Shown here: in pieces, positions 35,617-44,512 of the stretch
Layout of the letters: each line of letters begins with the position of its first letter
Numbering within the stretch: the stretch's first letter is position 1
Assembly (NCBI RefSeq): GCF_000426445.1
Contig: NZ_AUFJ01000010.1
Span: 1-64,000 of the forward strand
Reading direction: 5' to 3'
Source of the DNA: Brevibacterium album DSM 18261
GTDB lineage: Bacteria; Actinomycetota; Actinomycetes; Actinomycetales; Brevibacteriaceae
DNA length: 64,000 bases
Translations under genes and position numbers: made by a program
The notes under the pieces: model-generated
The model's database searches: none
What the model was told of the DNA's origin: nothing
The model's input: the letters and a program-made list of their open reading frames with translations, nothing else

Positions 35617-36669
35617 GTGATCCACCCGTCCCCCGCTCGCACATCCGCCGGCCCGCGCACATGTCCGCGCACAGGCCCGCGCACCCTCGCGGCCGCCGCG
35701 CTGACCGCCGGCCTGCTCGCCCTCTCCGCCTGCGGCGGGACCCCGGCCGGCGAGGACGCGCGCGCAGGGGAGGCAGGCACGGAGGGCACCCGGACCGTCT
35801 CGACCGTCAACGGCGAGGTCGAGGTGCCCGCGGACGCCCAGCGGATCGTCGTGCTCAACTACGCACTCGCCGGATACCTCTACGACATGGACGTGCCGGT
35901 CGCCGCGACGATCCCCGAGGACGCCGACCGGGGCAATCAGGAGTTCTCACCGCTGTGGGGCGAGGCCCCGGAGGAGGACGGCACCGAGTTCCTCCCCTGG
36001 TCTGCCGACGGCTTCGATCTCGAGGCGATCCTGGAGGCCGAGCCCGATCTCATCATCGCCGGAGGCTGGGGCTTCCCCAGCTTCCACGCCGAGGCCGCCT
36101 ATGACGACCTCTCGGCCATCGCCCCGACCGTCGTGGTGGACAAGGCCCTGCCGGACTGGCAGGGACAGGCCGAGTTCCTCGCGACCGAGGTCTTCAACCG
36201 TCCCGAGGCCTTCGAGGAGATGGCGGCGGAGTACGAGGCACGGCTCGGCGAGGTCCGCGAGGTCATCGAGGTCCCCGAACAGCCCACGTCCTTCGTCTCG
36301 GTCACGGGTGAGGGCACCCCGTACCTGGTCCTCGAGGACCAGGGCCTGCCGCTCATGTTCGACGCGCTGGGGTTCGAGACCAACGACATCGCCGCCCGCA
36401 ACGAACTCGAGCCCTACCAGCCCGGCGGCGACCTCGCGGAGCTCTCCACCGAGCAGCTCGGGCAGCTCGTGGACAGCGAGACCCTCTTCGTCATGGGCTT
36501 CAACGCGGACACCGCCAGCGTGGAGGCGCTGAAGGACGAGCCCGCCTGGTCCGGCCTGCCCGCCTTCGCGGACGAGCACGCCCACGACCTGCCCTACTGG
36601 GCCCTGCGCCACGACTTCGACGAATCGCTCGAGCTGCTCGACCTCGTCGAGGAGGAGTTCGGCCGGTGA
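35617..36669 (+). CDS. Iron-siderophore ABC transporter binding lipoprotein
   Basis: This 350-residue receptor for a ferric siderophore sits outside the membrane. The signal peptide has lipobox LSAC (Cys near 36) and is followed by a FepB/FhuD-type fold: RIVVLNYALAGYLYDMDVPVAA, DLEAILEAEPDLIIAGG, LPDWQGQAEFLATEVF and a C-terminal ESLELLDLVEEEF helix. GTG at 35617 has GGAGG 6 bases upstream; codons before it lie in the promoter. The stop overlaps the next gene (GTGA). Confidence 0.92.
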   Translation: MIHPSPARTSAGPRTCPRTGPRTLAAAALTAGLLALSACGGTPAGEDARAGEAGTEGTRTVSTVNGEVEVPADAQRIVVLNYALAGYLYDMDVPVAATIPEDADRGNQEFSPLWGEAPEEDGTEFLPWSADGFDLEAILEAEPDLIIAGGWGFPSFHAEAAYDDLSAIAPTVVVDKALPDWQGQAEFLATEVFNRPEAFEEMAAEYEARLGEVREVIEVPEQPTSFVSVTGEGTPYLVLEDQGLPLMFDALGFETNDIAARNELEPYQPGGDLAELSTEQLGQLVDSETLFVMGFNADTASVEALKDEPAWSGLPAFADEHAHDLPYWALRHDFDESLELLDLVEEEFGR

Positions 36670-38384
36670 GCCTCCACGACCTCCTCGTCCACCCGCTCGT
36701 GGTGCGCACCGTCACGGTCGCCGCAGTCGAGGACGTGACCCCGCGAATGCGCCGGATCCGCCTCACGGGCGCCGAGCTGGGCCCGTTCACACGTGACGGG
36801 CACACGCACCCCGGCTTCTCCTCCCCCGGCTTCGACGACCACGTCAAGCTCATCTTCGCCGGGGGCGGTCCCCTCGAGACCGCGCTGCCGCGCCAGTTGC
36901 CCGACGGCATCGAGTGGACACCCGCCCCGCATCGCGATACCCGCGACTACACTCCGCGCAGCTTCGATCCGGATGCCGGCGAGCTCGTCCTCGACTTCGT
37001 CATGCACGGCGAGGGACCGGCCGCGACCTGGGCGCGGAACGCCGCACCCGGCGATCCCCTGAGCTTCGTGGGGCCGAAGTCCTCACTCGTCCTCCCCCGG
37101 GAGGCCACCTCGCTCGTGCTCATCGGGGACGAGACCGCACTCCCAGCTCTGGGCAGGTTCTTCGACGAGCGACCGCTCAGCGCGCCCGCGCACGTCATCG
37201 CCCTCATCGCAGCTGCGGACGCCCGGCAGTCACTGCGCCTGGGCCCGGAGGACTCCGTGCGCTGGGAGCACATGCCGCACCCCGACGGCGAGGCGATCGC
37301 CGCCGCCTTCGACGAGCTGGTCGAGGACCGCGACCTCGGGGAGAGACCGTACGTGTGGGCCGCGGGCGAGGCCGCCTCGCTGCTGCCGCTGCGCCGCAGG
37401 CTCTCCCGGGTGGCGACGCGCGGCGACCGCAGCATCACCGGCTACTGGCATCGGACCGAGGAGACCGAGGCCGCTGCCGCCCCTGCCCTCCCGGCATCGC
37501 CGACCGCCTGGTTCGCGATCCGCGCGGCCCTCGACCTCGGACTGCCGCAGGCTCTCGCCGAGGAGGGACTCACGGCCGAGGCGCTGGCAGCCGCACTCGC
37601 CGTGCCCCCGGCACGACTGCACCCACTGCTGGAAGCACTGGTCCCCGCCGGTCTCCTGGACCGGGAGGCCGGCGGCGCATGGAGCCTGACCGGCCTCGGC
37701 CGCGATCTGCTCGACGACCCGCACGCCCAGGAGGAGTTCACCGGCCCCGAGGCCGCGCAGGTCCTCGCCCTGGTGCACACCGCCGAGGCCGTCCGCAGCG
37801 GAACTCCCGCATGGGAGCTGGCCCACGGGTCGTCGTTCGCGGACGCGCTCACGGATCCGGCCACAGCCGGGCACCTCGCCCACGAGGCGGAGTCGCTGGC
37901 CTTCCTCCAGCACGGACTGGTGCGCAGGCTGGCGGAGCTGGACGCGCACACCCTCCTGGGCATCGGCCCCGCCGCCGAGGTGCTCTGCGAGATCGCGGCC
38001 CGCGGCGGAGTGTCCGTCCTTCCCCTCACGCGAGGGGAAGTGCGCACCTCCGCCCCCGAAGCCGGGGAGGAGGCCGGGGAAGACAGGGACGGGACGGTCA
38101 TCGTCTCGGCCCTCCTGCTGCATCACCTCGACGATGCGGCGGCGCTCGCACACCTGCGCGCACTCGCCGCCGTCGCCCCGCGCGCACTCCTGCTCGACAC
38201 GCCGGCCCCGGACGCCCTCTCCCCCGAGGCCGCCCTCCGCGGTCTCGTGCGCTTCGGGACCAGCGGTGCACCCGCTCGGACCGCGGAGGACCTCGCCGCA
38301 CTCGCACGGCAGGCGGGATGGACGCCGCTGCCCGCCCGCGGCCTCGGCTGGGGCCTTCTCGCGATGGAGCTCGTCACCGGATGA
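36666..38384 (+). CDS. Siderophore-interacting flavin reductase fused to a methyltransferase-like domain
   Basis: This 572-residue protein has residues 1-265 as a siderophore-interacting protein (ViuB/FscN-like) that releases iron by reduction: RDYTPRSF (93-100, FAD binding), GDETALPALGRFF (154-166) and WAAGEAASLLPLRRRL. Residues 277-350 look like the winged-helix dimerisation domain of O-methyltransferases (AWFAIRAALDLGLPQALAEE, RLHPLLEALVPAGLLD). Residues 425-572 look like a SAM-methyltransferase fold whose glycine motif is degraded (LLGIGPAAEVLCEIA), with ALLLHHLDDAAALAHLRALA. Usual siderophore-interacting proteins are about 260-290 residues, so the second half is an added domain. Coupled on both sides (GTGA, ATGA). 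Confidence 0.82.
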   Translation: MSLHDLLVHPLVVRTVTVAAVEDVTPRMRRIRLTGAELGPFTRDGHTHPGFSSPGFDDHVKLIFAGGGPLETALPRQLPDGIEWTPAPHRDTRDYTPRSFDPDAGELVLDFVMHGEGPAATWARNAAPGDPLSFVGPKSSLVLPREATSLVLIGDETALPALGRFFDERPLSAPAHVIALIAAADARQSLRLGPEDSVRWEHMPHPDGEAIAAAFDELVEDRDLGERPYVWAAGEAASLLPLRRRLSRVATRGDRSITGYWHRTEETEAAAAPALPASPTAWFAIRAALDLGLPQALAEEGLTAEALAAALAVPPARLHPLLEALVPAGLLDREAGGAWSLTGLGRDLLDDPHAQEEFTGPEAAQVLALVHTAEAVRSGTPAWELAHGSSFADALTDPATAGHLAHEAESLAFLQHGLVRRLAELDAHTLLGIGPAAEVLCEIAARGGVSVLPLTRGEVRTSAPEAGEEAGEDRDGTVIVSALLLHHLDDAAALAHLRALAAVAPRALLLDTPAPDALSPEAALRGLVRFGTSGAPARTAEDLAALARQAGWTPLPARGLGWGLLAMELVTG

Positions 38385-39415
38385 CCGCCCCGCCCACCGC
38401 CGGGGTGAGACCGCGCCGGCCGGCCGTGCTGTCGACGGCGCTGCTGGCCGGCGTGCTCCTGCTCGGGATCGTGTCCGTGCTGAGCCTCTTCATCGGCTCC
38501 GCCGCGCTCTCGCCGGCGGAGGTCCTGCGTGCGCTCGTCCGTGCCGACGGCGACCTCATCGGCCGGATGACGGTCTCCGGCCTCCGGCTCCCCCGCACGC
38601 TGCTGGGCATCGCCGTCGGGGCCGCGCTCGGCGTCGCCGGCGCACTCGCGCAGGCGGTCACGCGCAATCCGCTCGCGGACCCCGGGATCCTGGGGGTGAG
38701 CGCGGGAGCGGGACTGGCGGTCTCCCTCGCCGTGGCGTTCCTCGGGCTCACCCGCGTGGAGGACTACATGTGGTTCGCGTTCGCGGGGGCCCTCGGCGCC
38801 TTCGCCCTCGTCTACGCGGTTGCGCTGCGCGGGCCCGACGGCGCCACACCGGTCCGTCTCACGCTCGTGGGCGTGGCGCTGTCCGCCGTCCTCACCGGCG
38901 CCAGTCAGTCGCTCGCGCTCCTCCGTCCGCAGGTCTTCGACCAGATGCGCTTCTGGGGAGCGGGCACGCTCGCCGACCGCCCGCAGGGCACGCTGGAGGC
39001 GGTCCTGCCGTTCATCGCCGCAGGCGTCGTGCTCTCCCTGCTCCTGGGCCGGACCGCGAATGCGATGGCCCTCGGCGACGAACGCGCCCGCACGCTCGGC
39101 GTGCCCGTGGGAGCCCTGCGCTGGCTCATCACCGCCGTCATCGCGGTGCTCTGCGGAGCCGCGACCGCAGCTGCGGGACCCATCGCCTTCGTGGGCCTGA
39201 TGGTCCCCCATGCCGTCCGTGCCGTGACCGGACCGGATCAGCGCTGGGTGCTCGCCTTCTCCGCGGTCCTCGCTCCCGCGCTCCTGCTCCTGGCGGACGT
39301 CCTCGGCAGGCTCCTGGTGCGGCCGGCGGAGCTGCAGGCCGGCATCGTCACCGCGTTCCTCGGCGCCCCGGTGCTCATCCTGCTGGTCCGCCGCGCCGAG
39401 AGGGGCGGACTGTGA
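38381..39415 (+). CDS. Iron-siderophore ABC permease (FecCD family), first
   Basis: This 344-residue inner-membrane permease has about nine or ten helices. FecCD signatures are LRLPRTLLGIAVGAALGVAGALAQAVTRNPLADP and the ATPase-contact GDERARTLGV, then GPIAFVGLMVPH. ATG overlaps the previous stop (ATGA) and the 3' end overlaps the next permease (GTGA), giving equal expression of the two halves of the channel. Confidence 0.93.
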   Translation: MTAPPTAGVRPRRPAVLSTALLAGVLLLGIVSVLSLFIGSAALSPAEVLRALVRADGDLIGRMTVSGLRLPRTLLGIAVGAALGVAGALAQAVTRNPLADPGILGVSAGAGLAVSLAVAFLGLTRVEDYMWFAFAGALGAFALVYAVALRGPDGATPVRLTLVGVALSAVLTGASQSLALLRPQVFDQMRFWGAGTLADRPQGTLEAVLPFIAAGVVLSLLLGRTANAMALGDERARTLGVPVGALRWLITAVIAVLCGAATAAAGPIAFVGLMVPHAVRAVTGPDQRWVLAFSAVLAPALLLLADVLGRLLVRPAELQAGIVTAFLGAPVLILLVRRAERGGL

Positions 39416-40455
39416 GCCGCAGGCCGGGCCGCAGCGCCGTCCTGCGCCTGGGCCCTGCCAGCCTGCGGTTCTCCCCGCGCGATGCGTGGGTCGCTGCCGC
39501 GCTGCTCCTCCTGCTGGCCGTGCTCACCCTGCTGGGACTGTCCTTCGGCGAGCGGCCCGTGAGCGCCGATCGCGTGCTCGCCGCCTTCCTCCCCGGCGCC
39601 GAGGCGCTCGACCGGATGGTGGTCGTCGAATGGCGCGCGCCGCGGGCGTTCGCCGCCGCCGTCTTCGGAGCGTGCCTGGGCCTGAGCGGAGGCCTGTTCC
39701 AGGCCCTCACCCGCAATCCCCTCGGCAGCCCGGACATCATCGGACTGAACACGGGCGCCTATTCCGGCGTGCTCTGCGTGCTCCTCCTGGGCGGCAGCGG
39801 CTATGCGGCCCTCGCCGCCGGGGCCGTGGGCGGAGGCGTCGTCGCGGCCGCGCTCGTGTACCTGCTCGCGTACTCCTCCGGCCTCCAGGGGTTCCGCCTC
39901 ATCATCGTGGGGATCGCCGTGAGCGCCTTCCTCAGCTCCGCGAACTCCTGGTTCGTCGTCAAGGCGAACCTCGACGAGGCGATGCGCGCCGCCGTCTGGG
40001 GCGCGGGTACACTGCACGGGATCCGCTGGCCCCAGCTCGCCGCGGCGGGAGCGACGGCCCTCGTGCTCCTGTGCGCGCTCCCGTGGCTCAGCCGCAGGAT
40101 CGCGCAGCTCGAGCTCGGCGAGGACTCCGCCCGGGTGCGCGGGGTGCCCGCGGAACCGGTCAAGGCCGGGCTCGTGCTCGTGGGGGTGGCCCTCACCGCC
40201 CTCGTCACCGCCGTCACCGGCCCCATCGCATTCATCGCACTCGCGGCACCCCAGATCGCGCGCAGGATCCGGCGTGAGACGAGCGGCTTCGACGCCGTCG
40301 GCGCGGCGCTCGTGGGCGCTGTCCTCCTCAGCGGCGCGGACCTTCTCGCCCAGCACGCCCTGCCCGATTCCGCGCTCCCCGTGGGCGCCGTCACCGTCTG
40401 CCTGGGCGGCGCCTACCTCGTGTGGCTGCTGTTCGCGGAGAACCGGAGAAGCTGA
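39412..40455 (+). CDS. Iron-siderophore ABC permease (FecCD family), second
   Basis: This 347-residue partner permease has FecCD landmarks: EWRAPRAFAAAVFGACLGLSGGLFQALTRNPLGSPDIIG, WGAGTLHG, GEDSARVRGV (ATPase contact) and GPIAFIALAAPQIARR. It starts with GTG inside the previous stop. The two permeases differ clearly, so the channel is a heterodimer. Confidence 0.93.
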   Translation: MSRRPGRSAVLRLGPASLRFSPRDAWVAAALLLLLAVLTLLGLSFGERPVSADRVLAAFLPGAEALDRMVVVEWRAPRAFAAAVFGACLGLSGGLFQALTRNPLGSPDIIGLNTGAYSGVLCVLLLGGSGYAALAAGAVGGGVVAAALVYLLAYSSGLQGFRLIIVGIAVSAFLSSANSWFVVKANLDEAMRAAVWGAGTLHGIRWPQLAAAGATALVLLCALPWLSRRIAQLELGEDSARVRGVPAEPVKAGLVLVGVALTALVTAVTGPIAFIALAAPQIARRIRRETSGFDAVGAALVGAVLLSGADLLAQHALPDSALPVGAVTVCLGGAYLVWLLFAENRRS

Positions 40456-40456
40456 T

Positions 40457-41248
40457 ATGCCCGAATCCCCCGGCCGCGCGGCGCTGGACGCCGTGCGCCT
40501 CACCGCGGGCTACCGCGCACAGGCCCCCGTCCTCAGCGAGGTCACCGCATCCGTGCCCCGCGGGGGCTTCACCGCGGTGATCGGGCCCAACGGCTGCGGG
40601 AAGTCCACCCTGCTGCGCGCGTTCACCCGCCTGCTGGCTCCCGCCGGAGGCGAGGTCCTCCTCGACGGGCGCGCCATCGCCGGGCTCCGCACCTCCGAGC
40701 TCGCCCGCCGGCAGAGCCTGCTCCCGCAGCAGTCGCCGGTGCCCGACGGCATCCGCGTGGCCGAGCTCGTGCAGCGCGGCCGCTACCCCCACCAGAGGCT
40801 GTTCGCGCAGTGGTCGCCCGAGGACGAGGCGGCAGTGGCCCGGGCGATGGAGCTCACCCGCATCGGCGATCTCGCCGACCGCCTCGTCGACACCCTCTCG
40901 GGCGGTCAGCGACAGCGCGTCTGGATCGCGCTCGCCCTCGCCCAGGACACGCCCCTCCTGCTCCTGGACGAGCCGACGACGTTCCTCGACATCGCCCACC
41001 AGTTCGAGACCCTGCGGCTGCTCGACTCCCTGCGCGCGCAGGGGCGGACGGTCGTCGCCGTCCTCCACGATCTCGACCACGCCGCGCGCTTCGCCACCCA
41101 CGTCGTGGCGATGAGGGACGGGCGGGTGAGGGCCGCCGGCCCGCCCGCGGCGATCCTCACAGAGGAGCGCATCCGCGAGGTGTTCGGTCTCGACTGCCGC
41201 GTCATCCCGGACCCCGACACCGGCACGCCGGTGGTCCTGCCGCGCTGA
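40457..41248 (+). CDS. Iron-siderophore ABC transporter ATPase
   Basis: This 263-residue FepC/FecE-type ATPase has Walker A GPNGCGKST (about 42-50), the Q-loop near SLLPQQSPVPDGI, the signature LSGGQRQRVWIALALAQD, Walker B LLLLDEPTTFLD and the switch His in VLHDLDHAARF. It completes the five-gene uptake operon and ends 3 bases before a convergent gene, without a clear terminator. Confidence 0.94.
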   Translation: MPESPGRAALDAVRLTAGYRAQAPVLSEVTASVPRGGFTAVIGPNGCGKSTLLRAFTRLLAPAGGEVLLDGRAIAGLRTSELARRQSLLPQQSPVPDGIRVAELVQRGRYPHQRLFAQWSPEDEAAVARAMELTRIGDLADRLVDTLSGGQRQRVWIALALAQDTPLLLLDEPTTFLDIAHQFETLRLLDSLRAQGRTVVAVLHDLDHAARFATHVVAMRDGRVRAAGPPAAILTEERIREVFGLDCRVIPDPDTGTPVVLPR

Positions 41249-41251
41249 GGG

Positions 41252-41986
41252 TCAGCCTCCCGCCCGCAGCAGGAGCGCGCCGCAGTCCTCGCACTCGAGG
41301 CAGGCTCCGGCAGTCGCGTTCCGGTAGGCATCGGCCGAGGTGCCGGAGAGCTGAGCGCCGCAGGCACCGCAGGCACCGCCCTCCACGGTCGCGGCCGCAG
41401 GGTACTCCCCCTCGAGCGTGAGCCGGGCGCGCACCGTCTGCGGCAGGAGCGCCTCCTGCTCCCGCAGCCGGGCGTCGAGCGCCTCGATCTCCCCGCTGAG
41501 CCGCGCGCCCTCCGATGCCCGCTCCGCCTGGAGGTCGCGGCCCCGGCTCGCGACCTGGTCGGCGCGAGCGCGGGTGGTGGCCAGCGCCTCGGCGGCGACC
41601 TCCGCGGACTCCAGCTCCTCGACCTGGCTCGTCTCGATCTCCTCCACCCGGACGCGCAGTCCCGCGATCTCGTCCTGGAGGCCCAGGAGATCGCGGGAGG
41701 TGAGTCCCACACCCGCGTTGAGCCGTTCCTCGGTGCGCCCGATGCGCGTGCGCAGCGCATCGGCCTGCTGCTCGAGCTCATCGGCCCGGGTCTCGTGCTC
41801 CGTCCGCTCCCGCTCCAGCTCCTCGCACCGGGAGCTCAGCGAGCCGTGCTCTGCGGCCAGGGCGCGCAGCCGCTCCAGCCTCTCGGTCTGGAGCGCCTCG
41901 TGTGCGCGCGAGCGGCGGTCGGCCGCCAGCCCGATCCAGGCGAGCAGCGCCTGCGTCTGCGTCTCGTCGAGCGTGTGCTCAGCCAT
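41252..41986 (-). CDS. Coiled-coil protein with C4 zinc ribbon
   Basis: This 244-residue protein has residues 25-180 as a long antiparallel coiled coil (Glu/Arg/Leu-rich heptads). The C-terminus is a zinc ribbon with two CxxC pairs: GACGACGAQL and GACLECEDCGALL. It belongs to the C4-type zinc-ribbon/coiled-coil family found beside Nif3 genes in actinomycetes and many other bacteria; a nucleic-acid-linked role has been suggested but not settled. The ATG lies within the upstream gene (8-base overlap). Confidence 0.87.
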   Translation of the reverse strand: MAEHTLDETQTQALLAWIGLAADRRSRAHEALQTERLERLRALAAEHGSLSSRCEELERERTEHETRADELEQQADALRTRIGRTEERLNAGVGLTSRDLLGLQDEIAGLRVRVEEIETSQVEELESAEVAAEALATTRARADQVASRGRDLQAERASEGARLSGEIEALDARLREQEALLPQTVRARLTLEGEYPAAATVEGGACGACGAQLSGTSADAYRNATAGACLECEDCGALLLRAGG

Positions 41987-42908
41987 GCCGTCCGGCCCTT
42001 TCGTCGTCCCGTCCCTGTGCGGCCTCCTGGCCGATCCGCTCGTCCCACACGTCCGTGCGCAGGCGCGAGACCTCGATCTCGAGCTCCCAGCCGCGCACTG
42101 CCGCGGCCCGGCTCAGCTGCTCGGCCGCACGGTCGAGCCACAGTGACTCCGCGGCCCAGTGGGAGATGTCGATGAGGTGCGGAGTGTCCGCAGGCCGCCG
42201 GTGCGCGGTGTCACGGGCCTCGGTCGCAGGATGGTGCCGGAGGTCCGAGGTGATGTAGACGTCCGCGCCCACCGCGCGGACCTCGTCGAAGAGCGAGTCC
42301 CCGGCGCCTCCGCAGACCGCGACGCGGTGCACCTCGGCGTCGCCGTCGCCGGCGATGCGGACCCCGGTCGCCGTCGCGGGGAGCACCGCGGCGAGCCGGC
42401 GGGCCAGCTCCCGCACGGTCGCAGGCTCCGGCATGTCCGCCCAGCGGCCGATGCCGATCCCCTCCGCTGCGCCCGAGGCCGGCGCCAGCGGCCGCGCCCC
42501 GTGCACCCCGAGCGCCTCGATGAGGACGTCGGACACCCCGCCGCGCTGGGCATCGGCGTTGGTGTGTGCGGCGATATGGGCGACGCCGGAGGTGAGCAGC
42601 CGCGTGAGCTGGCCGCCCTTGAGCGTGTCCGCGGCGATCGACGTCACGCCGCGCAGGAGCAGCGGGTGGTGCGTGAGGAGGAGGTCGGCGCCTCGCGCCG
42701 CGGCCTCCTCGACGACCGCGTCCACGGGATCCACCGCGAGCAGGACGCGGCGGACCGGGCGCACGGGATCGCCGGTCGTCAGCCCCACGGCGTCCCAGGG
42801 CTCCGCGAGGCTCTCGGGCCAGAGCTCGTCGATGAGCGCGTGCAGATCGGTCAGCGCGGGGTGGGCCTGAGCGGAGGGAGCCGGTGCGGGAGCGGACGAT
42901 GCTGGCAT
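41979..42908 (-). CDS. Nif3-like dinuclear metal protein (YbgI/DUF34)
   Basis: This 309-residue member of the Nif3 family forms hexameric rings with two metals per subunit; the reaction is uncertain (GTP cyclohydrolase I-like or hydrolase roles have been proposed). Motifs are the N-terminal EPWDAVGLTTGDP, LLLTHHPLLLRG (two His ligands), AAHTNADAQRGGVSDVL, AVCGGAGDSL, YITSDLRHHPA and the late DISHWAAES with His/Glu ligands. ATG at 42908 lies 6 bases after minus-strand TACGGT. It forms an operon with the zinc-ribbon gene. Confidence 0.9.
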   Translation of the reverse strand: MPASSAPAPAPSAQAHPALTDLHALIDELWPESLAEPWDAVGLTTGDPVRPVRRVLLAVDPVDAVVEEAAARGADLLLTHHPLLLRGVTSIAADTLKGGQLTRLLTSGVAHIAAHTNADAQRGGVSDVLIEALGVHGARPLAPASGAAEGIGIGRWADMPEPATVRELARRLAAVLPATATGVRIAGDGDAEVHRVAVCGGAGDSLFDEVRAVGADVYITSDLRHHPATEARDTAHRRPADTPHLIDISHWAAESLWLDRAAEQLSRAAAVRGWELEIEVSRLRTDVWDERIGQEAAQGRDDERAGRHG

Positions 42909-42934
42909 GGGACCACCGTAGTACGGTTGGCCCT
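42909..42934. promoter_or_regulatory. Symmetric divergent leaderless promoter
   Basis: The 13-base palindrome ACCGTA-G-TACGGT (42915-42927) supplies TACGGT as -10 in both directions. It is 6 bases from the minus ATG (42908) and 7 bases from the plus ATG (42935). Confidence 0.6.
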
Positions 42935-44455
42935 ATGCCGCAGATCACAGCCGTGCGCAGCAGCACGATCGCCGACCTCGTCCGCCGCACCGCCGGGCGG
43001 ACGCCCGAGGCCACCGCCGTCGTCTTCGGCGACCGCAGCTGGACCTACCGCCGCTTCGACGACGCCGTCACGGGTCTCGCCCGGCACCTCCTGAGCCTCG
43101 GCCTGGTGCCCGGCGACCGGGTCGCCGCCTTCGGCGCGAACTCCGATCTGTACGCGCTCACCTTCCTCGCCTGCGCGCGCTCCGGACTCATCCACGTGCC
43201 GGTGAACTACCAGATGCGCGGGGAGGAGCTCGACTACTTCTTCACCGATTCCGGCGCCCGGGCAGTGTTCGCGGATGCCGACCTCGCACCGCACGTGCGC
43301 GAGACGCCCACCGGCTCGGTGCTCGAGGTCCGCACGTTCGAGGACCTGCTCCCCGTCGTCACGGCGGACGGGATCGCGCCGGCGGGCACGGACGAGTTCT
43401 CCGTCACGGACGCGGACGTCGCGCAGCTGCTCTACACCTCGGGCACGACCTCGGCCCCCAAGGGCGCGATCATGACCCACCGCGCCCTCGTCCACCACTA
43501 CCTCAGCTGCCTCGACGCCCTCGACCTCTCCGCCGGCGACCGCTGGGTGCACGCCCTGCCGCTCTACCATTCGGCCCAGATGCACGTGTTCCTGCTCCCG
43601 GCGCTCGCGAAGGGCGCGCACAACATCATCGTGCCCGGACCCGTGCCGGATCAGCTCTTCGACCTGTTCGAGCGTGAGGCGATCACCTCCTTCTTCGCCG
43701 CGCCGACCGTGTGGGTGGCCCTCGCGAACAGTCCCCGGCTCGCCTCGGCGGACCTGTCCGCGCTGCGCAGGGGCTACTACGGAGCCTCGATCATGCCCGG
43801 GCCCGTCCTGGAGAGGCTGCGGGCCAGGCTGCCCGAGCTCAGCTTCTACAACTGCTTCGGCCAGTCCGAGATGGGTCCGCTCTGCACGGTGCTGCGGCCC
43901 GAGGAGCACGACGGACACCCCGGTTCCGCAGGCCGGCCCGCGCTCTTCGTCGAGGCTCGCGTGCTCGACTCCGAGGGCCGGGACACTGAGCCCGGCCAGC
44001 AGGGCGAGATCGTCTACCGCTCGCCGCACCTGTGCGAGGGCTACTGGAACAAGCCCGAGGCCACGGCGGAGGCGTTCCGCAGCGGCTGGTTCCACTCAGG
44101 CGACCTCGTGATCCGCGACGAGAACGGCTTCATCGAGGTCGTGGACCGGGTGAAGGACGTCATCAACACCGGCGGCGTCCTCGTCGCCTCCCGTCAGGTC
44201 GAGGACGCGATCTTCGAGCTCGAGGCCGTCGCAGAGGTCGCCGTGGTGGGCGTGCCGGACGAGAAGTGGATCGAGGCGATCTCCGCCTTCGTGGTGGTCA
44301 GGCCGGGTGCGGAGGACGCGCTCACCGCCGAGGACGTCACTGCGCACGTGCGCTCCCGCCTGGCAGCATTCAAGGTGCCCAAGTCCGTGAGCTTCGTCCC
44401 CGAGCTGCCCAAGAACACCTCCGGCAAGATCCTCAAGCGGCAGCTCCGCGGCTGA
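42935..44455 (+). CDS. Acyl-CoA synthetase (AMP-forming ligase)
   Basis: This 506-residue member of the ANL superfamily activates a carboxylic acid with ATP and joins it to CoA. The P-loop-like motif is LLYTSGTTSAPKGAIMTH, with YYGASIMPGPV, NCFGQSEMGP (A5), the hinge Asp in HSGDLVIRDE and the catalytic C-terminal Lys in KNTSGKILKRQL. Substrate is not predictable, probably a fatty or aromatic acid. The start MPQITAV at 42935 is set by the -10 spacing; the longer frame overlaps the divergent gene. Confidence 0.9.
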   Translation: MPQITAVRSSTIADLVRRTAGRTPEATAVVFGDRSWTYRRFDDAVTGLARHLLSLGLVPGDRVAAFGANSDLYALTFLACARSGLIHVPVNYQMRGEELDYFFTDSGARAVFADADLAPHVRETPTGSVLEVRTFEDLLPVVTADGIAPAGTDEFSVTDADVAQLLYTSGTTSAPKGAIMTHRALVHHYLSCLDALDLSAGDRWVHALPLYHSAQMHVFLLPALAKGAHNIIVPGPVPDQLFDLFEREAITSFFAAPTVWVALANSPRLASADLSALRRGYYGASIMPGPVLERLRARLPELSFYNCFGQSEMGPLCTVLRPEEHDGHPGSAGRPALFVEARVLDSEGRDTEPGQQGEIVYRSPHLCEGYWNKPEATAEAFRSGWFHSGDLVIRDENGFIEVVDRVKDVINTGGVLVASRQVEDAIFELEAVAEVAVVGVPDEKWIEAISAFVVVRPGAEDALTAEDVTAHVRSRLAAFKVPKSVSFVPELPKNTSGKILKRQLRG

Positions 44456-44500
44456 GCCGCGGAGCCCGCGGGGCGGCCGTGACGGTCCGTTCCGTCCTGC

Positions 44501-44512
44501 TACTGTGGCCTG
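44501..44512 (+). promoter_or_regulatory. Leaderless promoter of nhaA
   Basis: TACTGT (44501-44506), 6 bases before ATG at 44513. Confidence 0.5.

Noticed and set aside
34616..41248. Siderophore biosynthesis cluster
   Set aside because: Only uptake, iron release and regulation genes are present; no NRPS, IucA/IucC or related synthetases flank them.
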